Origin: Astragalus membranaceus
Lineage: Eukaryota; Streptophyta; Magnoliopsida; Fabales; Fabaceae
Direction: 5' to 3'
Length of the DNA stretch: 64,000 nt
Assembly (NCBI GenBank): GCA_039519185.1
Contig: CM076848.1
Span: 33,716,849-33,780,848, forward strand
Numbering within the stretch: position 1 is the stretch's first letter; every line of letters starts with the position of its first letter. The notes under the pieces are model-generated. The model ran no database searches and was not told the DNA's origin. It worked only from the letters and a program-made list of their open reading frames with translations. This document shows, piece by piece, positions 60,601-64,000 of the stretch. The translations under genes were made by a program, and so were the position numbers.

Positions 60601-62526
60601 ATTTATTTATTAAAATATTTATTTAAAATTTGCTCATAAAGAAGACATTAATTTTAATGAAAGCACATAATTGGCACTACTTTAATGATGATTTTAGTGG
60701 AATATTATTTAATTATTTTTATATTAATATGAAAATGATATTTTTCTTATTGGAATATAGAAATTGATAAAACCAATTAACAAAATATAATATTATTAAA
60801 CAGATTATAATATAATATAATATATAATAGTTTCATAAAACCTCCTAATGTTCTCATATACTTAATACATATACATGATGCTTGAGTTTGAAAACATGCT
60901 TGATACAATTTTTAGATGAAAGAAACTATTGACATGCCTTTTAGATATCAAAAGGTTTAGAACAATTAATGCTTGGTTAATTTTTTTAACTCCTTTTAAT
61001 TTATTTATCCAGTTGGATAGTTGGCTAGGTAATTACATTTTAATTATCATGTTAATGGGTTTTTTAAACTTTTAACTATTTTTGGTCAAAAAAAAAACTT
61101 TTAACTATTCAAATTCATTTTATCTACGACTATTTATATGCTATAAAGAGTGCTTCAAGAGACATTGTACCATATCTACCTTTGTTTGACATTTTCACGA
61201 GTAGTTGTTTGCTTTGGTGCAGGTCTATCAACTTTCTACCTTAGTTCAAAATAACATAGGAAGAGATTGCTAATTAAACCCCCTTGGTTTCAATTTAAGC
61301 TTTTTTTTTGTCAACTTTTTGTTCTCATACATAGAAAAGAGTGGTCACTCGAGAATATGTAGAGTGCGCAGAGAGAAATGTTAGAGTGTGCAGTCAAGGG
61401 AGTGAAAGTCACGTTACATGCATAGGAAGATAAAAAAGGAATCTCTAGCATATTGGACCTAAGTTTAAACTTTTGATAGGTTATTTTCAATTGTAAATGT
61501 CATTGTTCTTCTACAAGCATTTGTGTCTCTCTTAGTTTCAATCGAAGCATTTTCCTAATTTTCAACTTCTAGGTACCTTTATTCTCTGGAGTATTAAAAA
61601 TAATTTTGGCCTCATGGATATATTCCTCAAATTATTGTGCTGAATTTTTTGTGGTACCTTTTTTATGTTGCCTACCATCAATACCCTCTATATCTCAAAG
61701 GTGGAACATTTCTTAAACCTTCTCTCTAAATCTGGGTTGTAATGAATCTTATGGAATTATGTGCTAATTTTTCAACTCATTTTAAGAGTTCATTTCCTTA
61801 CTTAAATTTTTTATATGATTTTTTTATTTGAGAATTCACAATGAGTGTAAGTTGTCTCTTTATTGCGGAAATGAGTAATATATTCAAATAAAATATTGAA
61901 GTTGTTATATAAAAACATTACATACTAATTATAATTTTCCCTCAAAAATACTAATTATCATTTAGGAAAAATGCTTCAAATATATTTAAAATGAACTATA
62001 CATAATAAATATTCCAATTGAATATAAAACGTTGTGATATTTATTAAATTTTTACTGATTTTTTATTTTATGTTTTGAACAAATTTTGTTATAAAGTCTT
62101 TGTTTATCTTCTCTTCCACTTTGACTTAAATTTATTATCAATTCAATATTTAAGTAATATTTAACTATTTTATATAATTATTTAACAATAAAAGTGACTA
62201 AAACTATAATATTCTTGAGAATCGCTACAACGAAGTTATGTCTGAACTTTTATGCATGTATTTAAATTATTTCACATTTACATATTTTTAGAAAATTTAT
62301 ATAAAATATAAATAACATGAAAATATAATGAAAAATATAGTACCACTATAATAAAACATATAAATATATAGATATATATTCGATAAAGTTATATAAGAGA
62401 TACTATAATTTATGTATATTTATATGTTTAAACTTCATAAAATTTAAGAAAAAATATTTTAATAACCCGTGCAACGCACGGGCATTTCGCTAGTACATAT
62501 GTAAAATAGTCTTCCTAATACATATG

Positions 62527-63039
62527 TTTTGACAATAATAAATACTCCCAATGTTGCTACTTATGAGACTTAACAGATGCATTACTACTACAATGATGCA
62601 GGAAATGTGACCAAATGCAAAATTCAGAATGGTTCATGGAGCATCTGTGTAAAAAGACATCATATCAAACATTTAGAAGGCCTGCATTTTCCAGCACATT
62701 GATAATACATGCAACATGTTCTCAGATCAAGTAGAGCCTTCTTCAGGCTACAGTTTAAGCGATTAGATAGAATACAAGTTTCAAAAGCAACAAACATATT
62801 ACACAGCTTAAGAAATGTCTTCCTGATGGTCACTTAGAATTACAAGGAATCCAAAATATTACACATTAGGCATAGTCTGTTAGATATTACATTTTTGGCA
62901 TAGTCTGTTAGATATTACATTTTTGGCATAGTCTTCGGATAAAGCCAAGTTACTTAAAGAACAAAAGATGTGAGAAAAGGGTGTTCCAAAATGAAAGACT
63001 GGTGGTTTTCTAACTTGGAGAATGGCTACTTGCATACAT
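62527..63039. other. Downstream flank of the RPA-like gene
   Basis: Between the nested Helitron and the RPA-like stop codon. A 31-bp tandem duplication containing GTTAGATATTACATTTTTGG lies at about 62878-62935. No gene. Confidence 0.5.
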
Positions 63040-64000
63040 TCAAGGTTCCTCAGTCTTGATTTGGAGTGGCTTTGCTGTTGAAGAGAATTTAGCACTTAAG
63101 TTTTGTGGACTAATTAAATCAATGCTACAACTGTCCTCAATATTTCTCTTTGCAGGTGTCAGTGCAAGGATATTGTCTGCGTCGTGGTCTGCAGTTGCAG
63201 ATAGTGATTGCTTTGACCATGCAAAAAAGATAGTGTAAGTTATTAGTACTGCCTTGAAAAATACTGATATTGAGCATGAAGACTGTATGCAACTATTGTG
63301 GATGCTAAATAAATTTAAATGAAGATGTAACTTACAGAATCAAGGCGAAAATCTTCACTCATGACAGATTTGGCTTTATCCATTTTAGATGAATTCTACA
63401 TAAGAAATTAATTATTATTAATAATTAGGAATAATCTGTTACAAACAAAATACAGGGAAACAGGTTTGAGGATATAGGCATTACAGTTTCCATGTTGAGA
63501 TTTTCGCTGGAAATAGCTAAATTGTTTCCATCTTGTGATGTATTCTGTTAAGCATGAGGAGGTGATCAGTTTAGGATGACCTCAAATTGTTCATTATCTA
63601 AAGAAATATAAGCCTAATTAATACATATGCAGTTTCCATATCATACTAATACAACTTAGGAAAAATTTGTTAGAAATAAAAGATATGCAAACAGATTTAA
63701 GAGACATAGATGTTACAGTATCGATGATGAGTTATTGGCTGGAAATAGCTAAACCCTTGTTATTTTCTGATGTATTCTGTAAGGCATTAGTAGGTGATCA
63801 GTTTAAAATGACATGACATTACTGAAAATGTAGAGACATCAAAATAATGAATACCTCTGCAGTTTCCATTTCCTCCATTAGTTTTTCAATCCAATCTTTA
63901 CTCTCTGAATATCTAACGACTGAAGCTTGGCGATTTCGGGGTTCAACCTTAACTCTAACAGCCATGGTTCTACCTATGATATGGTCAAGATCTACTGGGT
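63040..64000 (-). pseudogene. RPA1-like single-strand DNA-binding protein gene, 3' part (Helitron-linked)
   Basis: Minus strand, entering from the right edge. The first visible exon (to 63855) reads DHIIGRTMAVRVKVEPRNRQ and onward to EEMETAE, resembling the late part of Helitron-associated RPA70-like proteins. Three 60-bp exons of related sequence follow, each flanked by consensus splice sites and in phase 0: 63776-63717, 63544-63485 and 63395-63336. The final exon, 63210-63040, starts QSLSATAD, contains LALTPAKR and ends in a stop. The first 60-bp exon contains an in-frame TAA; skipping it would keep the frame. Such proteins bind single-stranded DNA and are thought to aid rolling-circle transposition. 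The 5' part lies outside the window. Confidence 0.7.

Larger units (their letters stand above)
59278..62493 (+). mobile_element. Non-autonomous Helitron, 3.2 kb, nested in the larger Helitron
   Basis: Starts TCTATATATATATATG at 59278 after a host A, and ends with hairpin CCCGTGC-AAC-GCACGGG (62466-62482), then CTAG (62490-62493) before a host T. No coding capacity. The insertion site is confirmed by a 25-bp tandem duplication in the host sequence: one copy is split by the element (17 bp left at 59261-59277, 8 bp right at 62494-62501) and the second follows intact at 62502-62526. Interior is A/T-rich with two long (TA)n tracts. Confidence 0.92.
51173..64000 (-). mobile_element. Large Helitron with RepHel and RPA-like genes; 5' end beyond the window
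   Basis: The 3' terminus is on the minus strand: hairpin CCCGTGC-GGAT-GCACGGG at 51201-51184, then CTGG (fits CTRR) at 51176-51173 and a host T at 51172. Inside, on the minus strand, are an RPA1-like gene (from the window edge to 63040) and an eight-exon RepHel gene (58212-52443), the gene pair known from plant Helitrons. A smaller Helitron interrupts it at 59278-62493. The 5' TC terminus should lie to the right of this window. Inclusion of the RPA-like gene in the same element is inferred from orientation and known gene content. Confidence 0.85.

Overview
The window is nuclear DNA from a flowering plant, most likely a legume. The evidence is spliced plant genes, a canonical MIR166 hairpin, plant-type HD-Zip I, chloroplast aldo-keto reductase and ubiquitin-RPL40 genes, and a dense, nested set of plant transposons. 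These include an Ogre-type element using a tRNA-Arg-like primer site, which is typical of legumes. The species cannot be named from sequence alone.

Layout. 1-1250: MIR166 locus on the minus strand. 1567-3495: decayed CACTA element with TNPD and TNPA remnants. 3495-4860: tandem array of short TRIM-type LTRs, one split by an hAT-like MITE. 4892-7046: complete 2.16-kb Mutator-like element (9-bp target duplication) with a broken transposase and a separate intact small ORF. 7228: Helitron 3' end. 7970-15975: MuDR-type transposase gene (minus), broken by a frameshift, a nonsense codon and a young LTR element (10645-15539) with 2.3-kb LTRs but only 294 bp inside. 16096-26570: Ogre-derived element without coding capacity. 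26697-27928: LINE fragment. 28384-36908: 8.5-kb CACTA element with GGG target duplication, an intact eight-exon TNPA-like gene, no TNPD and a host-gene fragment. 36990-37305: fold-back MITE. 38360-41220: tandem repeats.

From 42 kb there is a genic island: an HD-Zip I gene (43058-43836, +), an inverted pair of tRNA-Leu(UAG) genes (45205-45483), a chloroplast-type aldo-keto reductase (45660-48052, +) and a ubiquitin-RPL40 fusion gene (50953-49399, -). A large Helitron (minus) follows. Its 3' terminus lies at 51173, about 220 bp upstream of the ubiquitin start codon. It holds an eight-exon RepHel gene (58212-52443) and the 3' part of an RPA1-like gene that runs off the window end. A smaller non-autonomous Helitron (59278-62493) is inserted between these two genes, and its empty target site can be recognised.

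The host genes look intact. Among transposon genes, the TNPA-like gene of the 8.5-kb CACTA and the small ORF at 6260-6664 are uninterrupted. The MuDR gene, the RepHel gene and the RPA-like gene each carry visible lesions. All exon borders are predictions from splice signals and reading frame.
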